The position numbers and the translations under genes were made by a program. Of a DNA stretch of 64,000 nt, positions 1 to 8,863 are shown one piece after another. The notes under the pieces were generated by a model, which saw only the letters and a program-made list of their open reading frames with translations, made no database searches and was not told where the DNA came from. Location: the NCBI RefSeq assembly GCF_042681025.1, contig NZ_JBHUER010000004.1:186001-250000 (forward strand), in the 5' to 3' direction. The stretch is from Methylopila henanensis. Lineage in GTDB: Bacteria > Pseudomonadota > Alphaproteobacteria > Rhizobiales > Methylopilaceae. Every line of letters begins with the position of its first letter. The first letter of the stretch is position 1.

Positions 1-330
1 GTCTCGCCCGACGGCATGACGCTCGACATGCATTACATGCGGCGCCCGGAGGCCGAGGAGATCCAGCTCGACCTGATCCTGAGCTACCGCACCAATGTCG
101 AGCGCTACCCGGACTTTCAGGCCTACTTCCGCAAGCATCAGCCGCCGCTGCTCGCGGTGTGGGGCAGGAACGACGCCTTCTTCATCCCGCCCGGCGCCGA
201 GGCGTACAAGCGCGACCTGCCGAAGGCCGAGATCCATCTGCTCGACGCCGGCCACTTCGCGCTGGAGACGCACGCCGCCGAGATCGCCGCGCGCATCCGC
301 GACTTCCTCCAGCGCCACGGCGTCATCTGA
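1..330 (+). CDS. alpha/beta hydrolase, C-terminal part (5' end outside window)
   Basis: The frame is open from base 1 to a TGA at 328-330, so only the last 109 residues are present and the start lies upstream. The visible part is the C-terminal third of an alpha/beta-hydrolase fold. WGRNDAFF carries the acid residue (Asp) after a beta strand, and DAGHFALE carries the catalytic His. The nucleophile elbow is outside the window, so esterase, epoxide hydrolase or dehalogenase cannot be separated. The spacing Asp..His and the closing amphipathic helix (IRDFLQRH) are typical of the family. Confidence 0.8.
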   Translation, partial: VSPDGMTLDMHYMRRPEAEEIQLDLILSYRTNVERYPDFQAYFRKHQPPLLAVWGRNDAFFIPPGAEAYKRDLPKAEIHLLDAGHFALETHAAEIAARIRDFLQRHGVI

Positions 331-400
331 AGGCGGGGGTCGTCGGCGGAGGCGCGCGCGGCGTCCTTCGAGGCGTCCGGCTGGCCGGCCGGGCGCCGGC

Positions 401-1330
401 TCATGCGTCCAAGAACGACGCGAGGCTGTCGCAAAGGACGTCGGTCGCTTCCGCGGCGACGAAATGCCCGCAATTCTCGATCACGACCGCGGCGTGGTTC
501 GGAGCCTGGGGCTCGACGGCTTTCGAGAGCGCGGTCCCCGCGCTGCTGCGGCCCGCGACCGTCATCACCGGCATGGCGAGCGTCCGGGACCGCAATCCGG
601 CCGCGAACGCGGCGTCCTCAGGAAGCGCGCGATAGAGCCCGAAGCCGGCGGTCATCCTGCCGGGCCGGGCGTAGGCTTGCGCGTATGCGGCGATGTCGGC
701 TTCCGGGATCGCGTCCTTGACGTGAGACCAGGCGCGAATCTGGGCCGCGATATAGTCTCGCTCGCGCCCTTGGGTCAGCAGTTCCGCGAAGCCTTCGGCC
801 ATGTGGAACCCGTAGTGCCAGGCTCCTCCGCGCAGGGCGTCGCCGTTCTCTGTGCCCGGCAGCAGACAGTCGACCAGCACGAGCCGCGAGACGCGGCCCG
901 GCTGCGTAAGCGCGAGCACATAGGCCGCTTTGCCGCCCATGTCATGGCCGACCACCGCGGCGGCCCCGCCGGCTTCCCGCTCGATCAGCGTCGCCACGTC
1001 GGCCGCGATCCGCTGCTTCGAATAGCCGGTCGTCGGGATGCTCGATCCGCCGACGCCGCGCAGATCCGGGGCGATCAGCCTGAAGCGGCCGGCGAGGCGG
1101 CGGATGACGCCGGACCAGGCCGACGACGTCTCGGGCCATCCGTGGAGCAGGACCACGGTCGGTCCCTCGCCCGCCACGACGTAGCGCAGCCGCACGTCGT
1201 CGAGATCGAGATATCGGCTCTCGAGGCCCGCCGCATTCGATGGCCCGGGCGCGGCCTGCGCCGCGGCCCGCAGGCCGATCGTCGAGGCGGCGGCGGACCA
1301 TAGAAGAAGGTCGCGGCGGCGGGGCGTCAT
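401..1330 (-). CDS. exported alpha/beta hydrolase, epoxide hydrolase/dehalogenase-like
   Basis: A 309-residue protein. The first 30 residues look like a Tat signal (PRRRDLLLW then a hydrophobic stretch and an AxA-type site), which suggests periplasmic action. HGWPE at residues 63-67 forms the oxyanion region. GHDMGG at 128-133 places Asp130, not Ser, at the nucleophile elbow, as in epoxide hydrolases and haloacid/haloalkane dehalogenases. The C-terminal NCGHF motif gives the catalytic His near 289. The gene is divergent from a LysR regulator 98 bp away, which probably controls it. The exact substrate cannot be told from sequence. Confidence 0.82.
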   Translation of the reverse strand: MTPRRRDLLLWSAAASTIGLRAAAQAAPGPSNAAGLESRYLDLDDVRLRYVVAGEGPTVVLLHGWPETSSAWSGVIRRLAGRFRLIAPDLRGVGGSSIPTTGYSKQRIAADVATLIEREAGGAAAVVGHDMGGKAAYVLALTQPGRVSRLVLVDCLLPGTENGDALRGGAWHYGFHMAEGFAELLTQGRERDYIAAQIRAWSHVKDAIPEADIAAYAQAYARPGRMTAGFGLYRALPEDAAFAAGLRSRTLAMPVMTVAGRSSAGTALSKAVEPQAPNHAAVVIENCGHFVAAEATDVLCDSLASFLDA

Positions 1331-1428
1331 CCATCAGGTCTCCGGCGTCAACGGCGTGGATGATTGCGAAGCGGACCCCGGCGCGATAGTGCGGGGATCG
1401 CCATGATCGTCATGACCGAGGAGAATGG

Positions 1429-2337
1429 ATGGACGTCGCGAACTCTCTCCGGGTCTTCGTTCGGACCGTCGAGACGGGCTCGCTCTCGCAGGCCGCCCGT
1501 GATCTCGGCCTCGCGCAGCCGGCGGCGAGCAAGCTCCTGCGGAAGATGGAGGAGCATTGCGGGGCGAGCCTGTTCCACCGCTCGCGACGCGGCATGGCCC
1601 CCACGGCGGCCGGCCGCCGTCTGCACGCGCTCTGCGGCGACGCTCTGGCAACGATCGACGAAGCGCTCGCGACCGTTCGGGCCGAGGGCGACGAGATTTC
1701 CGGAAACGTCCGGATCCACAGCCCCGCCTGCCTCGGAGAGCGTCATCTTCACCGTATCGCGGAGAGTTTCCGCGACCGGCACCGCACGGTCTCGGTCGAC
1801 TTGATCCTGGGAAACGCCGGCGTCGATCTCGCGGACGAGCGGATCGACCTCGCCTTCGGGCTCAGGCGCGCGACGCAAGCCGACGTCCAGGAGCGCCGGA
1901 TCGGGATCGCCCGGCGCGTTCTCGTGGCGTCGCCCGACTATCTCGCGCGGAGGGGCGCGCCCGGAACGCCCGCGGAGCTGACAGCCCACGACGTCGCGGT
2001 GACCGACGCCTCGCTCTCCGCGGACGGCGGACTCTCGATGATCGGGCCGAACGGACCCGAGACCGTGACGCTCGATCCGGTTCTACGTACGAACAGCGTA
2101 CAGATTCTGATGGGCGCGGCGCTGTCCGGCCGCGCGATCGCGACCGCTCAGGTGTTGCTTGTGTCGGACGAACTGGCGGACGGCCGGCTCGTCAGGGTCA
2201 TGCCCGAGCATCGGGTGACGCCCACCGACATCCGCATGTCCTACCTCTCGAGACGTTTCCTGAGGCCAGCGGTGCGCGCCTTCGCCGATTTCGCCGCGCC
2301 GCGCATCCTCGCGATCGAAGGCGTCGACAGGGGGTAG
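1429..2337 (+). CDS. LysR-family transcriptional regulator
   Basis: A 302-residue protein of usual LysR length. The N-terminal winged helix-turn-helix spans about residues 1-60 (SLSQAARDLGLAQPAASKLLRKME). The rest is the periplasmic-binding-protein-like effector domain, starting around residue 90. It is transcribed away from the alpha/beta-hydrolase at 401-1330, the classic LysR target arrangement, so it most likely regulates that hydrolase and itself from the shared 98-bp spacer. The inducer is unknown. Confidence 0.9.
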   Translation: MDVANSLRVFVRTVETGSLSQAARDLGLAQPAASKLLRKMEEHCGASLFHRSRRGMAPTAAGRRLHALCGDALATIDEALATVRAEGDEISGNVRIHSPACLGERHLHRIAESFRDRHRTVSVDLILGNAGVDLADERIDLAFGLRRATQADVQERRIGIARRVLVASPDYLARRGAPGTPAELTAHDVAVTDASLSADGGLSMIGPNGPETVTLDPVLRTNSVQILMGAALSGRAIATAQVLLVSDELADGRLVRVMPEHRVTPTDIRMSYLSRRFLRPAVRAFADFAAPRILAIEGVDRG

Positions 2338-2501
2338 AGTCGGACCTCGGCCTCCATCGGGCCATTCCGACGTTCCGAGCGCAGCGCGACTGGCCTGCTG
2401 CGTCTGGAGCGGAACTTCCGAGGTTCGCCAAAAGACTATTCCGAAGGCCAACGCCTGCATCGCGTAGCCGGTAACCGAAACGTTCTGGAGGCCCAATCCC
2501 T

Positions 2502-3335
2502 ATGAGCGACGCTCTCAACGAAACTGCGGGCGGTGCGCGCCGCGTCGCGGTCGCGGGGCTGGGCGCCGTGGGCCTGCGCGTCGCCGAGGCGCTGGACGAG
2601 GGCCTGCCCGGCTGCGCGCTCGCTGCGGTTTCGGCGAACGACCTGACCCGGGCCCGCGCCAGGCTTGGCCGTCTGCGGACGCCGGTCCCGGTCGTGCCAA
2701 TCGAGGAGTTGGAGCCGCTGGCCGACATCGTCGTCGAATGCGCCCCGGCCTCCCTGCTGCCCGCGATCGCCGAGCCGTTCCTGAGGGCCGGCAAGACGGT
2801 CGTGGTGCTGAGCTCCGGCGCGCTGCTGGCCAACGAGGCGCTCGTGGACCTCGCCCGGGCCCATGGCGGCCAGATCGTCGTGCCGACCGGGGCGCTGCTC
2901 GGCCTCGACGCCGTGACCGCCGCGGCGGAAGGCGAGATCCGGTCGGTGCGGATGGTCACGCGCAAGCCCGTCAGGGGCCTCGCCGGCGCGCCCTACCTCG
3001 TCGAGAACGGCATCGCCATCGACGACATCGCCGAGCCGCTTCGTATCTTCAAGGGCACGCCCCGCGAGGCGGCGGTCGGCTTTCCGGCCAACCTCAACGT
3101 CGCGGCGGCGCTTTCGCTCGCCGGCGTCGGCCCCGACCGGACGACGCTCGAGATCTGGGCCGATCCGGCGCTGACGCTCAACACCCACCATGTGGAGGTC
3201 GAGGCGGATTCCGCGACGTTCCGCATGACCATCGAGAACGTGCCGACCGACAATCCCAAGACCGGCCGGATCACCGCGCTCTCGGTGATCGCCTATCTGC
3301 GCAAGCTCGGCGCGCCGCTCCGGGTCGGCTCCTGA
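2502..3335 (+). CDS. nadX: L-aspartate dehydrogenase (NadX-like)
   Basis: A 277-residue protein. The NAD(P)-binding fold opens with GLGAVG at residues 19-24. The C-terminal aspartate-dehydrogenase domain has the NTHHVEVE segment (His229/His230), where the family keeps its catalytic His. The family oxidises L-aspartate to iminoaspartate/oxaloacetate and can feed NAD synthesis in place of NadB. Neither nadA nor nadC is adjacent, so a catabolic role is equally possible. The start ATG is preceded by TGGAGG at a good distance. Confidence 0.85.
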   Translation: MSDALNETAGGARRVAVAGLGAVGLRVAEALDEGLPGCALAAVSANDLTRARARLGRLRTPVPVVPIEELEPLADIVVECAPASLLPAIAEPFLRAGKTVVVLSSGALLANEALVDLARAHGGQIVVPTGALLGLDAVTAAAEGEIRSVRMVTRKPVRGLAGAPYLVENGIAIDDIAEPLRIFKGTPREAAVGFPANLNVAAALSLAGVGPDRTTLEIWADPALTLNTHHVEVEADSATFRMTIENVPTDNPKTGRITALSVIAYLRKLGAPLRVGS

Positions 3336-3368
3336 CCGATCCCGCATCGTCCCGGCGGAGTCAGGGCG

Positions 3369-4385
3369 TCAGCGCCAGCCGAGCGCCGGGGCGACGTGCC
3401 TGAGGATCGCGTCGAGCACATGGACGTTGTAGGCGACGCCGAGCTGGTTCGGCACGGTGAGCAGCAGCGTGTCGGCCTCGGCGATCGCCTCGTCGGCCTT
3501 GAGCTCGTCCACGAGCCGGTCCGGCTCCGCCGCGTAGGAGCGGCCGAACACGGCCCGCATGTCGTCGATGATCCCGACCTGGTCGCTGTCCTGCCCGCGG
3601 CCGAAATAGGCGCGGTCCTGGTCGTTGACGATCGCGAAGATCGAGCGCGAGACCGAGACACGGGGCTTGCGCGCATGGCCGGCCGCCGCCCAAGCCTCGC
3701 GATAGGCCCGGATCTGGCGCGCCTGCTGCACGTGGAACGGCTCGCCGCTCTCATCCTTCTTCAGCGTCGAGCTCTGCAGGTTCATGCCCTGCTTCGCGGC
3801 CCAGACGGCGGTCGCGTTGGAGGCCGAGCCCCACCAGACGCGGTCGCGCAAGCCTTCCGAATGCGGCTCGATCCTGAGCAGGCCCGGCGGGTTCGGGAAC
3901 ATCGGCCGCGGGTGCGGCTGGGCGAAGCCCTCGCCCTTCAGCGCCTCGAGGAACCTCTCGGCGTGGCGCCGGCCCATGTCCGCGTCGCTCTCGCCCTCCG
4001 CCGGCGCATAACCGAAATGGCGCCAGCCCTCGATCACCTGCTCGGGCGAGCCGCGGCTGATGCCGAGCTGCAGCCGCCCGCCGGCGATCAGGTCGGCGGC
4101 GCCTGCGTCCTCCGCCATGTAGAGCGGGTTCTCGTAGCGCATGTCGATCACGCCGGTGCCGATCTCGATCCGCTTCGTTTTCGCGCCGACGGCCGCGAGC
4201 AGGGGAAAGGGCGAGGCGAGCTGGCGCGCGAAATGGTGCACGCGGAAATAGGCGCCGTCGGCGCCGATCTCCTCGGCCGCGACCGCGAGATCGATCGACT
4301 GCAGCAGCACGTCGCCGGCCGAGCGCGTCTGCGACTGCGGCGACGGCGACCAGTGGCCGAAAGACAGAAATCCGATCTTGAGCAA
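3369..4385 (-). CDS. LLM-class flavin-dependent oxidoreductase
   Basis: A 338-residue luciferase-like monooxygenase domain protein. The N-terminus IGFLSFGHWSPS and the internal IGTGVIDMRYENPLYMAEDA segment are typical of this FMN/F420-type TIM barrel. I chose the TTG at 4385 because GAGG sits 8 nt upstream and the protein then begins MLKIGF, as relatives do. The frame stays open far upstream and a GTG three codons earlier (4394) overlaps the GAGG itself. The substrate is not predictable. It is divergent from the SolA-like oxidase gene. Confidence 0.85.
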   Translation of the reverse strand: MLKIGFLSFGHWSPSPQSQTRSAGDVLLQSIDLAVAAEEIGADGAYFRVHHFARQLASPFPLLAAVGAKTKRIEIGTGVIDMRYENPLYMAEDAGAADLIAGGRLQLGISRGSPEQVIEGWRHFGYAPAEGESDADMGRRHAERFLEALKGEGFAQPHPRPMFPNPPGLLRIEPHSEGLRDRVWWGSASNATAVWAAKQGMNLQSSTLKKDESGEPFHVQQARQIRAYREAWAAAGHARKPRVSVSRSIFAIVNDQDRAYFGRGQDSDQVGIIDDMRAVFGRSYAAEPDRLVDELKADEAIAEADTLLLTVPNQLGVAYNVHVLDAILRHVAPALGWR

Positions 4386-4652
4386 AGCCGTCACCTCAGG
4401 TCCGCGCGGCGCGTCTTGGGCGCCCGCGCCGTATATGGAGGTTCCGGGCGGCGCGATCACGGGCGTCCGTGCAAGGAGCCGATTTCGAAATTGTCGAACG
4501 GCGGCGATCCACGGAGCGCCAGACTCCACGGCCGCGCCCCGCTCAAATCCGTGATTTTGAATGAATAAGCGCTGGAAATCGGACGTTCCCCATTTTTCCG
4601 GCCCGCCTGCTGCGCCAATGTCGCGGCGCGTTCCTGCGAGGAGAGACGTTTC

Positions 4653-5822
4653 GTGAGCATGCATGCCGACGTGGTTGTGGTGGGGCTCGGCGCGATGGGC
4701 GCGGCCTGCGCGTATCAATTCGCCCGGAGAGGGGCGAAGGTGATCGGCTTCGACCGGTTCGCGCCGCCCCACGCGCTGGGGTCGAGCCACGGCGAGACCC
4801 GCATCACCCGGCAGGCGGTCGGCGAAGGCGCGGACTACGTGCCGCTGGTCACGGCATCGCACCGCATCTGGCGCGAGCTCGAGGCGGAGACCGGGCAAAA
4901 GCTGTTCGAGGCCTGCGGCGTGCTGGTGATGGCGCCGGGCAAGGGAGAAAGCTCCCACCACGGCAAGCCGGATTTCGTCGCGCGCTCGACCGCGGCGGCG
5001 CGCGCGTTCGGCGTCCCGCACGAAACGATGACGGGCGCCGACGTGGCGCGGCGCTTCCCGCAGTTCACCAATCTCGAGGGCGACGAGAAGGTCTATTACG
5101 AGCCTGGCGGCGGCTACGTGTTCCCCGAGCGCTGCATCGAGGCGCAGCTCGCGCGCGCCGCGGCGCTCGGCGCGGAGCTCCAGAGCGACAGGCAAGTCCT
5201 GTCGGTGCGTCAGGAGGCCGATCGCGCGATCGTCACGACGTCGCAGGGCGAGGTCGTCGCCGGACACGTGATCGTCTCGGCCGGCGGCTGGGCCGCGGAC
5301 CTGCTCGGCGCGCCGTTCGACCGGCTGCTGACCGTCAACCGGCAGGTTCTGCACTGGTTCGCGCTCGACGACATGAGCGCTTACGCCGCCGACGCGCCCG
5401 TCTTCATCTGGATGCACGGACCGACCGACGTCGATTACCTCTACGGCTTTCCGCCGCTGCCCGGCGATCCGCGCGTCAAGGTCGCGACCGAGCAATATTC
5501 GGACGCCACCACCGCCGACGCGATGTCGCGCGAGGTGTCGGCCGAGGAATCGGCCGAAATGCATCGCGTCCACGTCGCGGGCCGTCTTGCGGGGGCCTCG
5601 ACCACCGTCGCGAAGGCGGCCGCCTGCCTCTACACCGTGACGCCCGACAACGGCTTCATCATCGACCGCCATCCGGCCATGGACCGCGTCGTCGCGATCT
5701 CGGCCTGCTCCGGCCATGGCTTCAAGCATTCCGCCGGCATCGGCGAGGCGGTGGCGGCCGCGGTCACGACCGGAAGCTGGGAGCCCCTGCGCCCGTTCGC
5801 GCTCGCGCGCTTCGACCGCTGA
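4653..5822 (+). CDS. solA: N-methyl-L-tryptophan/sarcosine oxidase family flavoenzyme
   Basis: A 389-residue FAD-dependent amine oxidase that oxidatively demethylates N-methyl amino acids, giving formaldehyde and H2O2. The dinucleotide-binding GLGAMG is at residues 11-16. Cys325 in ACLYTVTPD matches the cysteine that links FAD covalently in MSOX and MTOX. The GTG start (GTG AGC ATG CAT) is favoured over the ATG two codons later because GAGGAGAG lies 8 nt upstream. In a possibly methylotrophic host the released formaldehyde could be useful (inference). The symbol reflects family, not proven substrate. Confidence 0.8.
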   Translation: MSMHADVVVVGLGAMGAACAYQFARRGAKVIGFDRFAPPHALGSSHGETRITRQAVGEGADYVPLVTASHRIWRELEAETGQKLFEACGVLVMAPGKGESSHHGKPDFVARSTAAARAFGVPHETMTGADVARRFPQFTNLEGDEKVYYEPGGGYVFPERCIEAQLARAAALGAELQSDRQVLSVRQEADRAIVTTSQGEVVAGHVIVSAGGWAADLLGAPFDRLLTVNRQVLHWFALDDMSAYAADAPVFIWMHGPTDVDYLYGFPPLPGDPRVKVATEQYSDATTADAMSREVSAEESAEMHRVHVAGRLAGASTTVAKAAACLYTVTPDNGFIIDRHPAMDRVVAISACSGHGFKHSAGIGEAVAAAVTTGSWEPLRPFALARFDR

Positions 5823-5892
5823 TGCCGAAGAAGGGCTGTATCGCGACGGGCTCAGATATTGAACAAGGCGGCGAGCCGCCGGAGAATCACGC

Positions 5893-6126
5893 ATGAAAAG
5901 CAAAGCGCCTGACATCGTGACCGTGCTGCGGGCGGCGGCCGTGATCCCCGGCGAGCTGCGACCCGAGGATTTCAAGGCCCTCCTTTTCGACGCGGCCGAA
6001 GCGATCGAGAAGCTTCGCACGGACAAGGCCGCCCAGGTCGTGACGGCGGCGCGATCGGCTGAGACGATCGAAAGCCTGCGAGAGACCGTCGCGGAATACA
6101 GGCGGGCGAAGCAGCTGGAGGGATAG
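5893..6126 (+). CDS. small hypothetical protein, helical
   Basis: A 77-residue acidic/basic helical protein with no recognised domain. Residues 25-75 are rich in Ala, Glu, Lys and Arg with heptad-like spacing, so a coiled coil is likely. A GGAG-type ribosome site lies upstream of the ATG. It follows the solA-like gene by 70 bp and could be a separate small transcript. No function is inferred. Confidence 0.6.
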   Translation: MKSKAPDIVTVLRAAAVIPGELRPEDFKALLFDAAEAIEKLRTDKAAQVVTAARSAETIESLRETVAEYRRAKQLEG

Positions 6127-6221
6127 GCCCGCGCGCTCGATCGCCGTGCGGGGATGATCATGCGCCTTCGCAGTCCTGCGACCTCCTGTATGGTCGAAAC
6201 GGCCAAGGAGGCGCACCGACC

Positions 6222-6476
6222 ATGACGGATAGGCGAGAGCTGTATCGAAGCCCGAACGGCGATTCCTGGTTCTTGGGTCGCGAACCGACAAACGGCGCCG
6301 CATTCGTCATTCACCAGCCGAACGGGCCTTCCGGCGGGCGCCTCTCTCACATCGGACTGGGCGCGTTTCTCAACCACGACCCCCAGGGGCCGGAGCATCA
6401 GGCCCTTCTTCGACTGATCGCCACGCTGGTGGACACGCCTCCCTTCGCGGCCCGCGGTCAGCACGACGACGATTAG
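6222..6476 (+). CDS. conserved small hypothetical protein of Hyphomicrobiales
   Basis: An 84-residue protein that starts MTDRRELYRSPNGDSWFLGR and contains AFVIHQPNGPSGGR and PEHQALLRLI. I recognise this pattern as a small cytosolic protein recurring in rhizobial genomes, without known function. The ATG is preceded by AAGGAGG at good spacing (6206-6212), a strong ribosome site. It ends 60 bp before the convergent transglutaminase-like gene. Confidence 0.75.
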   Translation: MTDRRELYRSPNGDSWFLGREPTNGAAFVIHQPNGPSGGRLSHIGLGAFLNHDPQGPEHQALLRLIATLVDTPPFAARGQHDDD

Positions 6477-6536
6477 CGGAGGCCACCTCGCGGGGCGCGG
6501 GTCATCAGCGCGAAGGGAGTCTCCCCATCTCGGCCG

Positions 6537-7388
6537 TCAGCCCAGATGCGGTTCGTCCGTGCTGATCGCATCGGTCGTCCGGGGCGACGGCTCCGGTTGG
6601 CCGTCGGCGCGGTCGATCCAGATCCTTGGCGGCCCCTTGGGCGTCATGGCGCCGAAGGGCGTCGAGAACGCGATCTCGGCGGCGTCCCTTCCGACGCCGA
6701 TCCGCACCAGACCGTCGAGCGCCGCCTGCCTCGTGGCGTCGAAATACCACCAGCGTCCGTCGAGATAGGCCTCGAATACGGCGTGGAAATCAGCCGGGCT
6801 CAGACCGAAGGCGTAGCAGCTCGTGAGACGCGCCGGGATGCCGAGCGCGCGGCAGAAGGCGATGCCGAGATGCGCGAAGTCGCGGCAAACGCCGGCGCGC
6901 TGGATCAGGATCTCGGTCGCCGTCGTCTCGGCGTCGCTGCTCCCGCGGACGTAGTCGATGTTCTGGTAGATCCAGCTGCAGATGTTGCTGACCCGCATAT
7001 GGCCGGGCGGGAACGCGCTGAACTCCCGAAGCGCGAAATCCGCCAGCCGATCCGACGGCACGAAACGGCTGGGCAGCAGGTAGGGCAAGACGTCGAGCGG
7101 CAGGTCCTTGATCGGCGTCTCGGCGATCGTTTTCGGATCGGCTCTGTAGACGTTCAGATCGACGGTCGCCTCATAGCTCGCCGAAAATTCGCCCGGCGTC
7201 GCCACCGCCCGCAGATAGCGGTTCAGGTTTTCAGGCGATTCATGCGTCACCCGCGCCACGTCCGGGCTGAGCGTCAGGCGTTCGACAAGATCGGCGTGAT
7301 TGGGGATCCGCGCGACCTCGAAATTGAATATGAAAACGGTGTCGCTCTCGATTGTGTAGTCGAGCTGGCAACCAACATTGAATTTCAT
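6537..7388 (-). CDS. transglutaminase-like domain protein
   Basis: A 283-residue protein. The N-terminal half is the beta-sandwich domain common before transglutaminase cores. The C-terminal half has the Cys-His-Asp triad in GVCRDFAHLG, DFHAVFEAY and YFDAT. Such bacterial proteins are thought to be thiol proteases or amidases; no substrate is known. I set the start at 7388 (MKFNVGCQLDY), because this is where family similarity begins; an upstream in-frame ATG at 7433 would add 15 arginine- and glycine-rich residues with no homology. Confidence 0.85.
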   Translation of the reverse strand: MKFNVGCQLDYTIESDTVFIFNFEVARIPNHADLVERLTLSPDVARVTHESPENLNRYLRAVATPGEFSASYEATVDLNVYRADPKTIAETPIKDLPLDVLPYLLPSRFVPSDRLADFALREFSAFPPGHMRVSNICSWIYQNIDYVRGSSDAETTATEILIQRAGVCRDFAHLGIAFCRALGIPARLTSCYAFGLSPADFHAVFEAYLDGRWWYFDATRQAALDGLVRIGVGRDAAEIAFSTPFGAMTPKGPPRIWIDRADGQPEPSPRTTDAISTDEPHLG

Positions 7389-7523
7389 AGCGCCCCCGCA
7401 GAACCTGGCCCCAACTCGAGCATGTCCGCGCATCTAGGCCGACGTCCGAGAGCGACAAGGACGGCGCCGCCGCCGGGATGCCGCGGACATGAGCCTGATC
7501 CTGGAACGCGAAAAGCGCTCCGA

Positions 7524-7543
7524 CCCAGAGCTCGAGCTCTGGG
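7524..7543. repeat. 20-bp perfect palindrome in a 375-bp intergenic region
   Basis: CCCAGAGCTC followed at once by its exact reverse complement, with no spacer. It lies in the 7389-7763 gap between divergent genes. The sequence beside it (CTTGGTCAGGGACAAG) is another short inverted repeat. I see no credible gene in the gap. It could be an operator, a cruciform or an extragenic palindromic repeat. The divergent promoters of the transglutaminase-like and DUF6985-type genes must also lie here. Confidence 0.55.
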
Positions 7544-7763
7544 AGCTTGGTCAGGGACAAGATCAGGAAGCAGGACGCCGAGGAAGGGCTTTCCCTGAAC
7601 CCGAGCGCGAACGGGCCCGACGCTTGGGGGGAGAATTGGCGGCAAGCCTAAACCGGCGTCGACAGCTGGCGTCGATGGCGTCCCAGTATCTGTTATGTCT
7701 CGGAGGGAACGTCTAAATCAATCGCAAGGCGCCTCTATCCAATGGAGGACAAAGGAGACTCCG

Positions 7764-8261
7764 ATGGTGCACGTTCCTTATTTCGACAATGCCGAAGTCG
7801 AGCTTTTTGACGATTTTGACGAGAGCGATGTACAAGCGGCAGAGGCGCTCGCGGCGTTTTTGACGCTGACGCCTGCCGATCGCCTGAAAGACAGCCGGCA
7901 CGTGTTCGCCTATTACCGCGATTTCCACGAGGCGGTGGGTGGCGAAGATTGGCTCGACGCCGAGATGGGCGTTCCTGAAAAGCCGGAAGATATCTGGGAT
8001 CACGTGACTCCCAACGAAGTCGGCGTCTGGAAAGGTCGTGGCGAGGACAAGCACACCTATATTTTCGTAGAAGCCAACTGCGCCTGGGAAGCAGAACACG
8101 GCCTCTTGCTGGTATGGCGTGATGGCAAGGTGTTGAACAAGGCTGGCGGCTTTGACGGCCATCCGACCAACTCACGTGCCTATGCCGACGATACGATGGC
8201 TGATGTGGTCTATTCGGCGAGCAACGCCGACTACACTACGCGACTTGATCCCCAGGATTAG
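7764..8261 (+). CDS. DUF6985-type protein, low GC
   Basis: A 165-residue acidic protein. The C-terminal half (HTYIFVEANCAWEAEHGL, then GFDGHPTNSRAYADD) resembles DUF6985, a family often seen among immunity-like proteins; this assignment is from memory. The ATG at 7764 is chosen because AAAGGAGA lies 5 nt upstream; an earlier in-frame ATG at 7695 has no such site. Codon use is visibly less GC-rich than its neighbours, which suggests recent acquisition. No toxin partner is adjacent. Confidence 0.7.
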   Translation: MVHVPYFDNAEVELFDDFDESDVQAAEALAAFLTLTPADRLKDSRHVFAYYRDFHEAVGGEDWLDAEMGVPEKPEDIWDHVTPNEVGVWKGRGEDKHTYIFVEANCAWEAEHGLLLVWRDGKVLNKAGGFDGHPTNSRAYADDTMADVVYSASNADYTTRLDPQD

Positions 8262-8424
8262 GCCCCGTGTTGATGATGCGCCAGATTGCCGGAATCGGTA
8301 TGGATGGCGGTTCATATCGAAACGGTCTCGTTGCCGTTGTCACGGCGGGTCACCGTCCGCCCGGTTTGCGGGACGTCGCGCCGCCCTGATGGGCCACGAT
8401 CTGTTCCCGTCGACCCGCATCGTC

Positions 8425-8438
8425 GGGGGGGGGGGGGG
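8425..8438. repeat. run of 14 G
   Basis: An unbroken G14 tract on the plus strand, immediately downstream of tRNA-Met in its direction of transcription. Long homopolymers are rare here and the length may vary by slippage or be misread in sequencing. Confidence 0.8.
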
Positions 8439-8439
8439 A

Positions 8440-8516
8440 TGGTAGCGGAGGAGGGACTCGAACCCCCGACACGCGGATTATGATTCCGCTGCTCTAACCA
8501 GCTGAGCTACTCCGCC
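8440..8516 (-). tRNA. tRNA-Met (anticodon CAT), elongator type
   Basis: A 77-nt cloverleaf with encoded CCA. The acceptor GGCGGAG pairs with CTCCGCT, the D arm is GCTC/GAGC, the anticodon stem GCGGA/TCCGC encloses loop ATCATAA (anticodon CAT), and the T loop is TTCGAGT. The first acceptor pair is G-U, so it is not a typical initiator (which has a C1-A72 mismatch). Elongator Met is most likely; a CAT tRNA modified to read Ile (AUA) cannot be fully excluded without comparison. Confidence 0.93.
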
Positions 8517-8555
8517 CCGGCGGGGCCCGTGAAGACGGGCGCGCGGCGCGGGCGG

Positions 8556-8584
8556 ATATAAGAAAGCGGCGGGGGCCAAGTCAA
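8556..8584 (-). promoter_or_regulatory. sigma70-type promoter of tRNA-Met
   Basis: On the minus strand TTGACT (8584-8579) and TTATAT (8561-8556) are separated by exactly 17 bp. This predicts transcription starting near 8549, about 33 nt before the mature tRNA 5' end. The match to the housekeeping consensus is unusually good for this genome. Confidence 0.75.
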
Positions 8585-8863
8585 GCCGCGCGACGCGCAG
8601 GCGTCGCCGCGTCCCGGCGAGGGCGCCGGCGCGCTGCGGCCAGGCGGCGACGAGGCCGCACGGCCCAGCGATCGAGGCCGAGGGCGGGCCCTCCCGAACT
8701 GGAGCCGCGGCGCCGCGATACGACCGCGGCCGGGCCGCCGATCGGCCGGGGATGGTCTCGTTCCCGGCGCTACAGGAGCGCGGCGCTTCGGGCCGGGATC
8801 CGTCGAAAACGTCGCCGCGTCGTCCGCTCGCGACCTAAGGCCCGACGAGGCCGCCGCAGGCCG
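8585..8863. other. intergenic region with no recognisable feature
   Basis: GC-rich spacer between the tRNA promoter and the lipoprotein gene. All frames that are open here have low-complexity Arg/Ala/Pro composition. I see no gene, RNA or repeat in it. Confidence 0.5.

Noticed and set aside
4386..6464. Apparent long N-terminal extension of the LLM oxidoreductase frame
   Set aside because: It runs antisense through solA and small genes and lacks any family similarity; the real protein starts at the TTG at 4385.
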